A DNA stretch of 6,681 nt from Candidatus Mcinerneyibacteriota bacterium (GTDB lineage: Bacteria; AUK180; JAQVHJ01), in assembly GCA_030630935.1 (NCBI GenBank), contig DAOVMD010000172.1, forward strand, positions 1 through 6,681. The letters are read 5' to 3'. The position numbers were made by a program, and so were the translations under genes. The notes beneath the pieces were generated by a model, which made no database searches, was not told the origin of the DNA, and saw nothing but the letters and a program-made list of their open reading frames with translations. Shown in pieces: positions 1 through 6,613 of this stretch; the first letter of the stretch is position 1, and each line of letters starts with the position of its first letter.

Positions 1-59
1 AATAAACTGCTCACCCCTATTATTGCTAAGACTGTCATTAATAAAATCTTTTTTTTCAT
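1..59 (-). CDS. Start of a probable secreted or lipoprotein gene (5' partial, runs off left edge)
   Basis: Only the first 19 codons are in the window: ATG at 59-57, reading MKKKILLMTVLAIIGVSSL. Three lysines followed by about 15 hydrophobic or small residues is the n-region and h-region of a Sec signal peptide; the cleavage site or lipobox would lie just past the edge. The start is well supported by AGGAGG at 66-71, six bases upstream. It lies 141 bases beyond the rlmN stop on the same strand with no clear terminator between, so it may be the next gene of the same transcript. The mature protein is not visible, so no function can be given. A second open frame overlaps it on the same strand (see the 1-200 entry), so the call is probable rather than certain. 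Confidence 0.6.
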   Translation of the reverse strand, partial: MKKKILLMTVLAIIGVSSL

Positions 60-65
60 CACTTT

Positions 66-71
66 CCTCCT
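66..71 (-). promoter_or_regulatory. Ribosome binding site AGGAGG that fixes the start of the left-edge gene
   Basis: AGGAGG is a full match to the anti-Shine-Dalgarno core and sits six bases before the ATG at 59-57. It is among the strongest such sites in the window and is the main reason to accept the short signal-peptide frame as a real gene start. Confidence 0.6.
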
Positions 72-200
72 CTATTGGTGAAAAAAAGTTTAAAAATTGG
101 CGGAAATCTTCCCTCTCCCACTCAGCGAGAATAAGTATGTTTGGAGGAAGCTCCACCTCACCCCTAACTTCTGTAAAGATCCGGATCTCCTGTAGTAACT

Positions 201-1223
201 CTATTTCTTCAGTCTTGCAAGCTGACCGCAGGCAGCAAAGATATCTGTACCTGCACTCTCCCGGAATGTCACTGCATTCTTTCCGGTCATCAAAATATTT
301 TTAAAAATACTTATTTTTTTTTCGGTAGCTCTTTTATATTTGGTTCCCGGGAACGGATTAAATGGAATCAGATTAATTTTACATCGGATTTTACCTGTTA
401 ATCTCAGGAGATTCCCCGCTTCTGTTGTTGAGTCATTAATATCCTTTATCAGAACATATTCAATTGTTGGTCGTCGTTTAAATAGTTTCTTCTTTCCAAT
501 GAGAAAATTAAAAATATCTTCAACAGAATATTTCTTATTAATAGGCATCATATGATTTCGTTTATCATTAAACGTAGAATTCAAAGAAACTGCAATCCCA
601 ATATTAGGAAATGCTATTAATAAGTTTTCAAGCTCCGGTAATAAGCCACAAGTTGAAACTGTAATCTTTCTCAATCCAAAATCTAACCCGCTTGGGTCAA
701 TTAAAATTTGAATAGCTTTAATTAAATTATCAAGGTTGAGTAATGGTTCACCCATCCCCATAAACACAAGGTTTGTTGGACGCTTTCCATAGTCCTTACA
801 AATCAATAACACTTGTGAAATATATTCAGAAACGGACAATGACCTTTTATAATCTAATCCGGCAGTTGCACAAAAAGTACAACCCAACGGGCATCCAACT
901 TGAGAACTTAAACATTGAGTTCTTCTTTTATCTGCAAAAATTAAAACAGTTTCAATTACTTCATCATCCAATAATTTAATGGAGTACTTTGTTGTCCCGG
1001 TTTCTTTTTCAGATAATTTTTCATTAATATTTGGAAGCAAGAAAGAAAACTCGTCAGATAACTTTTTTCTATCGAGCTTTGAGATTTCTGTCATCTCTTC
1101 AAATGAAAGAACATATCTCTTATAAATTTCAAGATAAATTTGATCAGCTCTAAACTTTTTATATCCCTTCCCGATCAGCTCAATCTTTAACTCTTCATTT
1201 GTAAAATTTAAAATTGAATCCAT
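201..1223 (-). CDS. rlmN: RlmN, dual-specificity 23S rRNA A2503 / tRNA A37 C2-methyltransferase (radical SAM)
   Basis: This cytoplasmic enzyme methylates C2 of adenine 2503 in 23S rRNA and adenine 37 of some tRNAs, supporting translational accuracy. The 340-residue protein is complete (E. coli RlmN is about 384). The radical-SAM cluster motif CxxxCxxC is at Cys111, Cys115 and Cys118. The SAM-binding GMGEP is at 156-160. The two catalytic cysteines of the family are both present: Cys104, seven residues before the cluster as in E. coli, and Cys332 in the C-terminal AACGQLA motif that carries the methyl group. This arrangement separates it from ordinary radical-SAM proteins; Cfr is a close relative, but the AACGQL ending and housekeeping setting favour RlmN. 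The ATG at 1223-1221 follows the xerD stop by three bases, with AGAGG seven bases upstream inside the end of xerD. An out-of-frame ATG lies four bases before it (ATGAATG). Confidence 0.96.
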   Translation of the reverse strand: MDSILNFTNEELKIELIGKGYKKFRADQIYLEIYKRYVLSFEEMTEISKLDRKKLSDEFSFLLPNINEKLSEKETGTTKYSIKLLDDEVIETVLIFADKRRTQCLSSQVGCPLGCTFCATAGLDYKRSLSVSEYISQVLLICKDYGKRPTNLVFMGMGEPLLNLDNLIKAIQILIDPSGLDFGLRKITVSTCGLLPELENLLIAFPNIGIAVSLNSTFNDKRNHMMPINKKYSVEDIFNFLIGKKKLFKRRPTIEYVLIKDINDSTTEAGNLLRLTGKIRCKINLIPFNPFPGTKYKRATEKKISIFKNILMTGKNAVTFRESAGTDIFAACGQLARLKK

Positions 1224-1226
1224 TCA

Positions 1227-2114
1227 TTAGCCTCTGGGGTGAAATTTCTTATGAACTGTTTTCAGGTAGTCCCTTGAAATATTAGTATAGATTTGTGTGG
1301 TTGAAATATCTGCATGACCGAGCATCTCCTGAACCGACCTGAGATCAGCACCATTCTCAATCAAATGAGTTGCAAATGAATGCCGAAAAATGTGGGGGTA
1401 AATATTCTTTTTCAAACCACTCTGTAATGCGTATTTCTTTATTATTTTCCAAACAGATAAACGGGATAAAGACTTTTTTAATCTTGAAATAAATAAGTAA
1501 TCTGACTCGGTTTTTTGTATAATTTCAGGACGGGATTGTTTTAAGTATTCATTTACAACTTTAATTGCAACTTTTCCGATTGGAACAATCCGTTCCTTAT
1601 TCCCCTTCCCTATCACACGGACATATCCAATATCCGAATTGAAAGATGAAATCTTCATATTTGTTAACTCGGAAACTCTTAACCCTGCACCATATAACAG
1701 TTCAAGAATTGCTAAATCACGAAGGCCATATTTAGTATTCTTATCCGGAACTTCAAGTAATTTACTAACCTCAGTTATTGAAAGGACTTCAGGTAATTTT
1801 TTCCAGATCTTTGGTGAGTCAAGATTTGAGGAAGGATCTTTCGTAAGGACCCTTTCCATTAATAAAAATTTGAAAAATGTTTTAATTGCTGAGAAATGTC
1901 TTGCAATAGTTGACGGTGCCAGCTTCATCTTCTTTAAAAAAGTCAGGTGTAAAATTATATCAGCTCTCTTCACATTTGTTACACCCTTGATATTATGCAT
2001 ATCCAAGTATTCAACAAATCGTTCTAAATCACCCTGATAACTAATAATTGTATTTTGAGATAAGCCTTTTTCTACTTTTAGGAAATGTGAGAATTTTTTA
2101 AAGATTTGGTCCAT
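1227..2114 (-). CDS. xerD: Tyrosine site-specific recombinase, XerD type
   Basis: XerC and XerD act at the dif site near the terminus to resolve chromosome dimers before cell division. The 295 residues match the usual length (E. coli XerD 298). The N-terminal SAM-like core-binding domain covers about 1-95 and the catalytic domain about 105-290. All catalytic residues are visible: Arg146 (GLRVSEL), Lys170 (VIGKGNKER), His241 and Arg244 (HIFRHSFATHL), His267 (LGHADIST) and nucleophile Tyr276 (TQIYTN). The DPSSNL..PK..KKLPEVLS linker and the HPRG ending resemble XerD more than XerC, but the two are hard to part by eye and this could be the sole Xer of the organism. Its ATG directly abuts the regulator's TAA, and no purine-rich Shine-Dalgarno site precedes it, so translation is probably coupled to the upstream gene. 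It is housekeeping in sequence; no integron or phage partner is seen. Confidence 0.92.
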   Translation of the reverse strand: MDQIFKKFSHFLKVEKGLSQNTIISYQGDLERFVEYLDMHNIKGVTNVKRADIILHLTFLKKMKLAPSTIARHFSAIKTFFKFLLMERVLTKDPSSNLDSPKIWKKLPEVLSITEVSKLLEVPDKNTKYGLRDLAILELLYGAGLRVSELTNMKISSFNSDIGYVRVIGKGNKERIVPIGKVAIKVVNEYLKQSRPEIIQKTESDYLFISRLKKSLSRLSVWKIIKKYALQSGLKKNIYPHIFRHSFATHLIENGADLRSVQEMLGHADISTTQIYTNISRDYLKTVHKKFHPRG

Positions 2115-3479
2115 TTATTTAAACGGTATTTTATGCTTTTCCATTCTATAGCGTAGAGCAGAACGCGAGATCCCCAGAAGCCCAGCGGCTTTTGTTTGGT
2201 TTCCGTTTGATTTACTGAGTGCCTGAAGGAGTAATTTCTTCTCAATCTCTTCAAGCTTAATCCCAGTATCAGGGAGGTCGATTAAAGAATCATCCGTTCC
2301 ATCTATATATTGCTGGGATTCAATTATTATATCATCGGGTTCTATTAGATTCCCCTCAGATAAAATTACTGCCTGCTCAATAATATTCTCCAACTCACGA
2401 ATATTTCCTAACCAGTTATAATCAAATATTTTTTGTAAGGCTTTCTTGGAAAATTCAACCTTCTCTATTCCATAATCAGTCTTGAATTTTGAAAGGAAAA
2501 AATTCGTCAGCTCCTCTAAATCTTCCTTATGCTCCCGTAATGGTGGAATATTAATTTGAAAAACCTTCAACCTGTAATATAAATCTTCACGGAATCGACC
2601 TTCTTTAATTGCTTTTTGAAGATTCTCATTTGTTGCAGAGATAAGCCGAACGTCAACTTTTATATTTGTATTCCCACCCACTCTTTGAAATTCCTTCTCC
2701 TGGATTACCCTTAGTATCTTCACCTGAGCTTCAGGTTTCATACTTCCGATCTCATCCAAAAAAATTGTTCCGCCGTTGGCAATCTCAAACTTACCTTCCT
2801 TATCAGTATAAGCATGGGTATAAGCTCCCTTAACATGACCGAAAAGTTCCGATTCAATTAACTCAAAGGGAATTGAAGTGCAATTTACTTTAATCAAAGG
2901 TTTATCGCGTCTGTCAGAAAGATTATGTATCAATTCTGCCAGGATCTCCTTACCGGTACCGGTCTCCCCTGTAATTAGTATGTTTGCTGTAGTCTTGGCT
3001 GATTTCTTTGCTAACTCTTTAATCTTAATGATCTTTTCACTGCTGCCTATAAACTCCCTGAACTTTCGCCTGTGTTTTTTCTTTAATAAAATATTCTCTT
3101 CCTTCTTAGATTCTTCCTTACAAAACAAATAACGGGAGACTGTTTGCTTTAATTCAATTAGTTTAAACGGTTTAATTATATAATCTACAGCACCTAATTT
3201 CATGGATTCAACAGCTGTCTCAACAGTCGCAAATGCAGTTACCATAATTACCGGTATGGCAAAACCGTTTTCATTTAACCATTTTAAGAAATCAAGTCCT
3301 GTCTCCTCCGGCATTTTTAAATCTGAAATTATTAAATCAATATCATTCTCAAAGATACTCTCTTTAGCTGTCTTGACACTACTGGCGAGAAAAACTTCAT
3401 AGTTCTCTTCTGTTAATGATAATTCGATTACCCTCAGCATTTTCTTTTCATCATCTACAACTAAGATTTTCTTAGCCAC
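2115..3479 (-). CDS. Sigma-54-dependent response regulator, NtrC family (receiver, AAA+, Fis-type HTH)
   Basis: This is a DNA-binding transcription activator for sigma-54 RNA polymerase. The receiver domain (about 3-118) has the acidic pocket Asp9/Asp10, phospho-acceptor Asp53, Thr81 and Lys103. The AAA+ domain (about 143-375) has Walker A GETGTGKE at 171-178, Walker B TIFLDE ending Asp242-Glu243, the FREDLYYRL arginine-finger segment near 296-304 and sensor II NWLGNIREL near 355-363. A Fis-type helix-turn-helix lies at about 424-450 (NQTKAAGLLGISRSALRYRM). The sigma-54 contact loop, normally GAFTGA, reads GAYTHA at 218-223: Phe to Tyr is a mild change, but Gly to His at the fifth position is unusual. 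Length (454) is typical. It starts at GTG 3479-3477, with AGGAGG seven bases upstream overlapping the kinase stop (TAGGAGG), so it is probably co-translated with the adjacent kinase, its likely partner. Target genes are unknown. Confidence 0.95.
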   Translation of the reverse strand: MAKKILVVDDEKKMLRVIELSLTEENYEVFLASSVKTAKESIFENDIDLIISDLKMPEETGLDFLKWLNENGFAIPVIMVTAFATVETAVESMKLGAVDYIIKPFKLIELKQTVSRYLFCKEESKKEENILLKKKHRRKFREFIGSSEKIIKIKELAKKSAKTTANILITGETGTGKEILAELIHNLSDRRDKPLIKVNCTSIPFELIESELFGHVKGAYTHAYTDKEGKFEIANGGTIFLDEIGSMKPEAQVKILRVIQEKEFQRVGGNTNIKVDVRLISATNENLQKAIKEGRFREDLYYRLKVFQINIPPLREHKEDLEELTNFFLSKFKTDYGIEKVEFSKKALQKIFDYNWLGNIRELENIIEQAVILSEGNLIEPDDIIIESQQYIDGTDDSLIDLPDTGIKLEEIEKKLLLQALSKSNGNQTKAAGLLGISRSALRYRMEKHKIPFK

Positions 3480-3486
3480 TAAGTAA

Positions 3487-3492
3487 CCTCCT
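3487..3492 (-). promoter_or_regulatory. Ribosome binding site of the response regulator, overlapping the kinase stop codon
   Basis: AGGAGG overlaps the kinase TAG stop (3493-3491), giving TAGGAGG, and lies seven bases before the GTG start. It decides in favour of the GTG at 3479-3477, and the overlap suggests that ribosomes ending on the kinase help start the regulator. Confidence 0.75.
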
Positions 3493-5584
3493 AATATGGT
3501 AATGTAATTAGAATTTCTGTGCCTTTATTATCCGATTCAATTTTGATCTCACCATTATGAGAATCAATGATTTTATAAACTAATGATAACCCTAAACCAA
3601 TGCCGGAATCTTTCTGAGTAAAGAATGGATTGAAAATCTTTGATAAATATTCCTTCTCAATACCAGAACCGTTATCTTTGAAAACTAACTCGATATATTG
3701 GTTATCTTTCCTATGACGTAAGTCTCCGGATATAAATATTTCTCCGCCTTCATCCGGAAGTGCATCCAGAGAATTCTGAATCAGATTGTTAATCACCTGG
3801 GATATTAGTTCCTTGTCCGCTTTCATATTTAAAGGTCCCTTTGATGAACCTTCTAACTTTAGTTCAATCCCACGGGTATCAATTGTTTTACGAAAGTAAT
3901 TTGAAATGTTATTGTTTACAAGTTCCCAGAAATTAATATTCTCTTTATTTATATCAATTGGAGAACTTAATTCTAAAAATTTCGTGACTAATAAATTTAA
4001 ACGATCAGTCTCAGAAATGATGAAATCAAGGATCTCGACTTTATCATCAGTTGCCAAATCCTGATTTGATAATAATTCAGCTGAATTCTTAATTATCCCT
4101 AACGGATTCCTAATCTCATGTGCAATTCCCGCAGCCATATGTCCTAATGCTGCAAGGGTCGAGGTTTGGGTTATCTTCTCCTGGGCTACTTCTAAGTTCC
4201 TGACCAGTTTGCGTAAACGACGATTCTTCGATTCAAGTTCATCAATGAAAAGAATATTCTTAGCTGCAACAGATGTCGGGCCGATTATTAAATTCATTAA
4301 GTGGATATCTTCTAAAGTAAGAATCCTCCCGGAATTTTTATAAAAATCTATCACGTTTATAAAACCAAGTATCTTTTTATGATAATAAATGGGAAAAATA
4401 AATTTCCATTCATCCTCGAGTTTAACCTTTATTTTTTGAAGTAATAACTTCTCAAGATCAATGTATTCAGGATTATCTTTTAATAATTTAAATATTTCAT
4501 TATTGATTTCGATAGTCTCAACCCGACCGCCTTTCATATACTTCTTATACTTATTACCTTTATGCTTAATATAAAGCTGGATCATATAAAAGCCCATGCG
4601 CTCAGGAAGGATTTCAGTTAATATCATGGATAGATTCTTAGACTGAAGACGTGTACTTAATTTTAAAAGAATCGTGTTTAGTAGTTCGTTGAAATCATAC
4701 GGATTAACAAGAAGGAATCTTTCAATTAAATATTTTGCCAATTTAAATACCGGGAATGCAATTACCAAAAATATTAACGGATATAAAAATGACCCTAAAC
4801 CAGATTCCAAGTTAAGAACATTTAAAAAAGCTGAGTTTAGAAATAAAATAAACCCAATCATAAAAGTTAAGTATAGAATAAATTCAAAGATTGAGGAGAT
4901 TATTATGTTAATTTTTTTTAATCTGAATTTTGTTATGACTTCATACAACAGGATTGTAACTATTAATATTATCGGACTCAGGAAATTAATTAAAGAAATA
5001 TCAGTAAGGAGCTTCACTAATTTAATAAAAAGGAAAGCCCCGAAAAGAATAATTATTGACTGTAAATATTTATACGAACGTAATCTAATTATTCCATTTG
5101 GTGATCTGTTCCAGGCAATTACGGTTACTGTGATGGAAATAAAAAACAGTAGAATATAAAATAAATTAAGATATAACAGGATATTATTTTCTTTTACACT
5201 TAAGAAAATATTCGTATATAAATTCAGTGATAAATCCATCTTAAAAACCAGGATAATAAAAACCACTGAAATTACTGACAGAATCCAGATTAGAACTCGA
5301 AAAAAGATACTCTTATTCCAGGAAATAATTCCCGAAAATACAAAAATCGAAAGCCAGAATAAAGTTAGAATTATATATTCAAATTTCAAAATTAAGATTA
5401 AAAGTTTTTCATTTATTTCAAATAAAGTTAGTATGCTTAAAATTGTCCATGTAATTCCTGTAATAAGTATAATTCCAAAACTTCTCTTTAGAATATTAGA
5501 TAGCTCTTTATTTGCAATCGTTAAAAATAAATATATAATCTGTACAATTAATGTTAATAATAAAATTGTAATGATAAAATTCAT
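3491..5584 (-). CDS. Membrane-bound sensor histidine kinase (about nine TM helices, GAF-like, HisKA, HATPase_c)
   Basis: This sensor kinase very probably phosphorylates the response regulator encoded 11 bases downstream. Of its 697 residues, the first 285 or so are strongly hydrophobic, with about nine predicted membrane helices (near 3-25, 36-57, 62-88, 96-115, 137-158, 175-196, 201-217, 229-250 and 262-283). There is little room for an extracellular sensor domain, so the membrane bundle itself may sense. A cytoplasmic region at about 296-445 has the size and pattern of a GAF domain (FPIYYHKKILGFINV near 397-411), then a charged helical linker at 446-475. The phospho-acceptor is His489 in AAGIAHEIRNPLG. 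The ATPase domain shows the N box (NNLIQNSLDA, Asn604), the G1 box DNGSG at 637-641, NPFFTQ at 652-657 and the G2 box GIGLGL at 661-666. It starts three bases after the nadC stop, with GGAG six bases before its ATG. The signal sensed is unknown. Confidence 0.93.
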   Translation of the reverse strand: MNFIITILLLTLIVQIIYLFLTIANKELSNILKRSFGIILITGITWTILSILTLFEINEKLLILILKFEYIILTLFWLSIFVFSGIISWNKSIFFRVLIWILSVISVVFIILVFKMDLSLNLYTNIFLSVKENNILLYLNLFYILLFFISITVTVIAWNRSPNGIIRLRSYKYLQSIIILFGAFLFIKLVKLLTDISLINFLSPIILIVTILLYEVITKFRLKKINIIISSIFEFILYLTFMIGFILFLNSAFLNVLNLESGLGSFLYPLIFLVIAFPVFKLAKYLIERFLLVNPYDFNELLNTILLKLSTRLQSKNLSMILTEILPERMGFYMIQLYIKHKGNKYKKYMKGGRVETIEINNEIFKLLKDNPEYIDLEKLLLQKIKVKLEDEWKFIFPIYYHKKILGFINVIDFYKNSGRILTLEDIHLMNLIIGPTSVAAKNILFIDELESKNRRLRKLVRNLEVAQEKITQTSTLAALGHMAAGIAHEIRNPLGIIKNSAELLSNQDLATDDKVEILDFIISETDRLNLLVTKFLELSSPIDINKENINFWELVNNNISNYFRKTIDTRGIELKLEGSSKGPLNMKADKELISQVINNLIQNSLDALPDEGGEIFISGDLRHRKDNQYIELVFKDNGSGIEKEYLSKIFNPFFTQKDSGIGLGLSLVYKIIDSHNGEIKIESDNKGTEILITLPY

Positions 5585-5587
5585 TAA

Positions 5588-6433
5588 TTACTCCGTAATA
5601 ATCGCCATAGAAATATCTAATGATGAATATGAATGCGTAAGACTACCCATCGAAATAATGTCAGGTCCAACCTTCGCATAATCAATTATATTCTTCTCGT
5701 CTATATTACCGGAACATTCTACAATAATGCCATCAGGAATAAGTTTTAATAAGGGCTTCACTTCTGAAGGGGAAAAATTATCCAGCATTATAATATCTAC
5801 CTTTGAATCAACTGCTGATTTTAATTGATCAATATCCTGGACCTCAATCTCAATTTTTATTGAATGAGAATTATTCGCCCTGACCCTGGCAACAGCTTCT
5901 TTTATTCCACCGGCAGCTTTGATATGATTATCCTTTATCATTACCATATCATACAATCCAAAACGATGATTAAAACCACCTCCGGCTTTGACAGCTAATT
6001 TCTCAAATACCCTGAAGTTAGGAGTCGTTTTACGGGTATCAACTAATTTCACTCCATAAGCTTCTATTTTCTTCACCAGTTTATTTGTCTTTGTTGCAAT
6101 CCCGCTCATACGCTGGAGAAAATTCAAAGCCAGACGCTCTCCTATTAATAATGAAGACGCCTTACCCTTTAACTTTAAGATTATCTTACCCTTCTTAACA
6201 AAATCACCGTCATTATACAATTTTAAAATTTCAATTGAATGATCAATGTCATTAAAAACCATCTCAACAATGTCAAGACCGGAAAGAATACCCGGTGATT
6301 TCATTAAGAACTCCGCTTCAACAACTGCATTGTCAGTCTTCGAGAAAATTGAGTCAGTCGTAATATCTCCCTGAATTCCTAAATCCTCAATTAACGCTTG
6401 TGTGATAAGTTGCTTTATTATTCTTTTATTCAT
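5588..6433 (-). CDS. nadC: Nicotinate-nucleotide pyrophosphorylase (quinolinate phosphoribosyltransferase)
   Basis: NadC converts quinolinate and PRPP into nicotinate mononucleotide, CO2 and pyrophosphate (EC 2.4.2.19), the step that joins the de novo pathway to common NAD synthesis in the cytoplasm. The 281-residue protein has the usual length and all family motifs: GERLALNFLQRMSGIAT at 98-114; DTRKTTPNFR at 132-141, where Arg134 and Lys135 contact substrate; AGGGFNHRFGLYDMVMIKDNH at 150-170 with His156, Arg157 and Lys167; EIEVQD at 195-200; LDNF near 217-220; SGNI at 241-244; and the phosphate-binding SMGSLTHS near 261-268. It is the first gene of the cluster, read from a consensus promoter, with AGAGG seven bases before the ATG. 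Its partners nadA and nadB are not in the window. The following kinase starts three bases after its TAA, so its level should be tied to this gene's transcription. Confidence 0.97.
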   Translation of the reverse strand: MNKRIIKQLITQALIEDLGIQGDITTDSIFSKTDNAVVEAEFLMKSPGILSGLDIVEMVFNDIDHSIEILKLYNDGDFVKKGKIILKLKGKASSLLIGERLALNFLQRMSGIATKTNKLVKKIEAYGVKLVDTRKTTPNFRVFEKLAVKAGGGFNHRFGLYDMVMIKDNHIKAAGGIKEAVARVRANNSHSIKIEIEVQDIDQLKSAVDSKVDIIMLDNFSPSEVKPLLKLIPDGIIVECSGNIDEKNIIDYAKVGPDIISMGSLTHSYSSLDISMAIITE

Positions 6434-6440
6434 AATTTAA

Positions 6441-6445
6441 CCTCT
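6441..6445 (-). promoter_or_regulatory. Ribosome binding site of nadC (AGAGG)
   Basis: AGAGG, extending to GAGGTT, lies seven bases before the nadC ATG at 6433-6431 in an otherwise AT-only leader. It supports this start over internal alternatives. Confidence 0.65.
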
Positions 6446-6460
6446 TTATTTATTATTTAC

Positions 6461-6488
6461 ATTATAACAGATTGTAAAAAAATGTCAA
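6461..6488 (-). promoter_or_regulatory. Consensus sigma-70-type promoter for the nadC-led operon
   Basis: On the minus strand a perfect TTGACA (-35, 6488-6483) is followed after 16 bases by a perfect TATAAT (-10, 6466-6461). Transcription should begin near 6454, giving a leader of about 20 bases before the nadC ATG. An A-run directly upstream of the -35 (6496-6490) could act as an UP element. Both hexamers match consensus and lie just where the first gene needs them, so this is probably the main promoter for all five genes. A six-base dyad (TTTACA / TGTAAA, 6456-6461 and 6473-6478) brackets the -10 and could be an operator, but the bases are AT-rich and this is weak. Confidence 0.85.
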
Positions 6489-6531
6489 GTTTTTTTATAT
6501 CGGATGAATTTGATAATTATATGGAGTGCAT

Positions 6532-6551
6532 TGATGAGTTTACGAATCAAT
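6532..6551 (+). repeat. 20-base direct repeat, copy 1
   Basis: TGATGAGTTTACGAATCAAT is identical to 6594-6613, with start points 62 bases apart. With the two bases before it, this copy begins ATTGAT and ends ATCAAT, a six-base inverted repeat of its own. The period is not a multiple of three, so the copies would read in different frames, which argues against a protein repeat. Confidence 0.85.
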
Positions 6552-6593
6552 ACCCCTGCAAGCAGGGTTTGTACAAAGGGTGCTTGCACCACA

Positions 6594-6613
6594 TGATGAG
6601 TTTACGAATCAAT
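6594..6613 (+). repeat. 20-base direct repeat, copy 2
   Basis: This is an exact second copy of 6532-6551. The match stops sharply on both sides. The 42 bases between the copies contain the three short palindromes of the patch. Confidence 0.85.

Larger units (their letters stand above)
1..200 (-). other. Unassigned open, protein-like reading frame after rlmN (possible overlapping gene or gene remnant)
   Basis: Downstream of rlmN one minus-strand frame stays open from a TAA at 303-301 (inside rlmN) to the window edge. After the rlmN stop it reads EEIELLQEIRIFTEVRGEVE and, further on, LAEWEREDFRQFLNFF, followed by an acidic, polar stretch. The mix of Glu/Leu/Ile/Phe and Asp/Lys looks like real protein rather than spacer. 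Its frame differs from both rlmN and the signal-peptide gene. The only standard start after the in-frame stop is GTG at 156-154, with a modest AGGGG four bases before it. The Glu/Leu-rich run ending in a Leu-Pro motif loosely recalls the linker after the zinc finger of some anti-sigma factors, but that is impression only. It could be a small gene overlapping the next one, the tail of a gene that lost its start, or chance. Confidence 0.3.

Noticed and set aside
120-165. Intrinsic terminator after rlmN (TGGAG-CTTC-CTCCA hairpin)
   Set aside because: The stem is only five base pairs and is not followed directly by a T-run on the minus strand, so read-through to the left-edge gene is more likely.
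23-304. Plus-strand open frame of 93 codons at the left edge
   Set aside because: It is antisense to the conserved rlmN C-terminus and to the left-edge gene start, its product is Ser-rich and low in complexity, and no Shine-Dalgarno site supports it.
4674-5159. Plus-strand open frame of 161 codons
   Set aside because: It lies antisense to the membrane region of the histidine kinase; long AT-rich hydrophobic codons leave the opposite strand open by chance.
2115-5584. PrsK/PrsR PEP-CTERM two-component system
   Set aside because: Domain order and sizes are similar, but the kinase has the standard AHEIRNPL H box rather than the divergent PrsK type, and no PEP-CTERM or exosortase gene is in view.
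6447-6474. dif-like Xer recombination site overlapping the nadC promoter (TATAATGTAAATAAT)
   Set aside because: It recalls the dif core but the XerC and XerD arms match poorly, and the bases are already explained by the -10 box and AT-rich leader. Proximity to xerD is not evidence, because dif normally lies at the terminus.
6532-6613. CRISPR array
   Set aside because: There are only two repeats of 20 bases, the spacing segment is 42 bases and is itself palindromic, and no cas gene is present.
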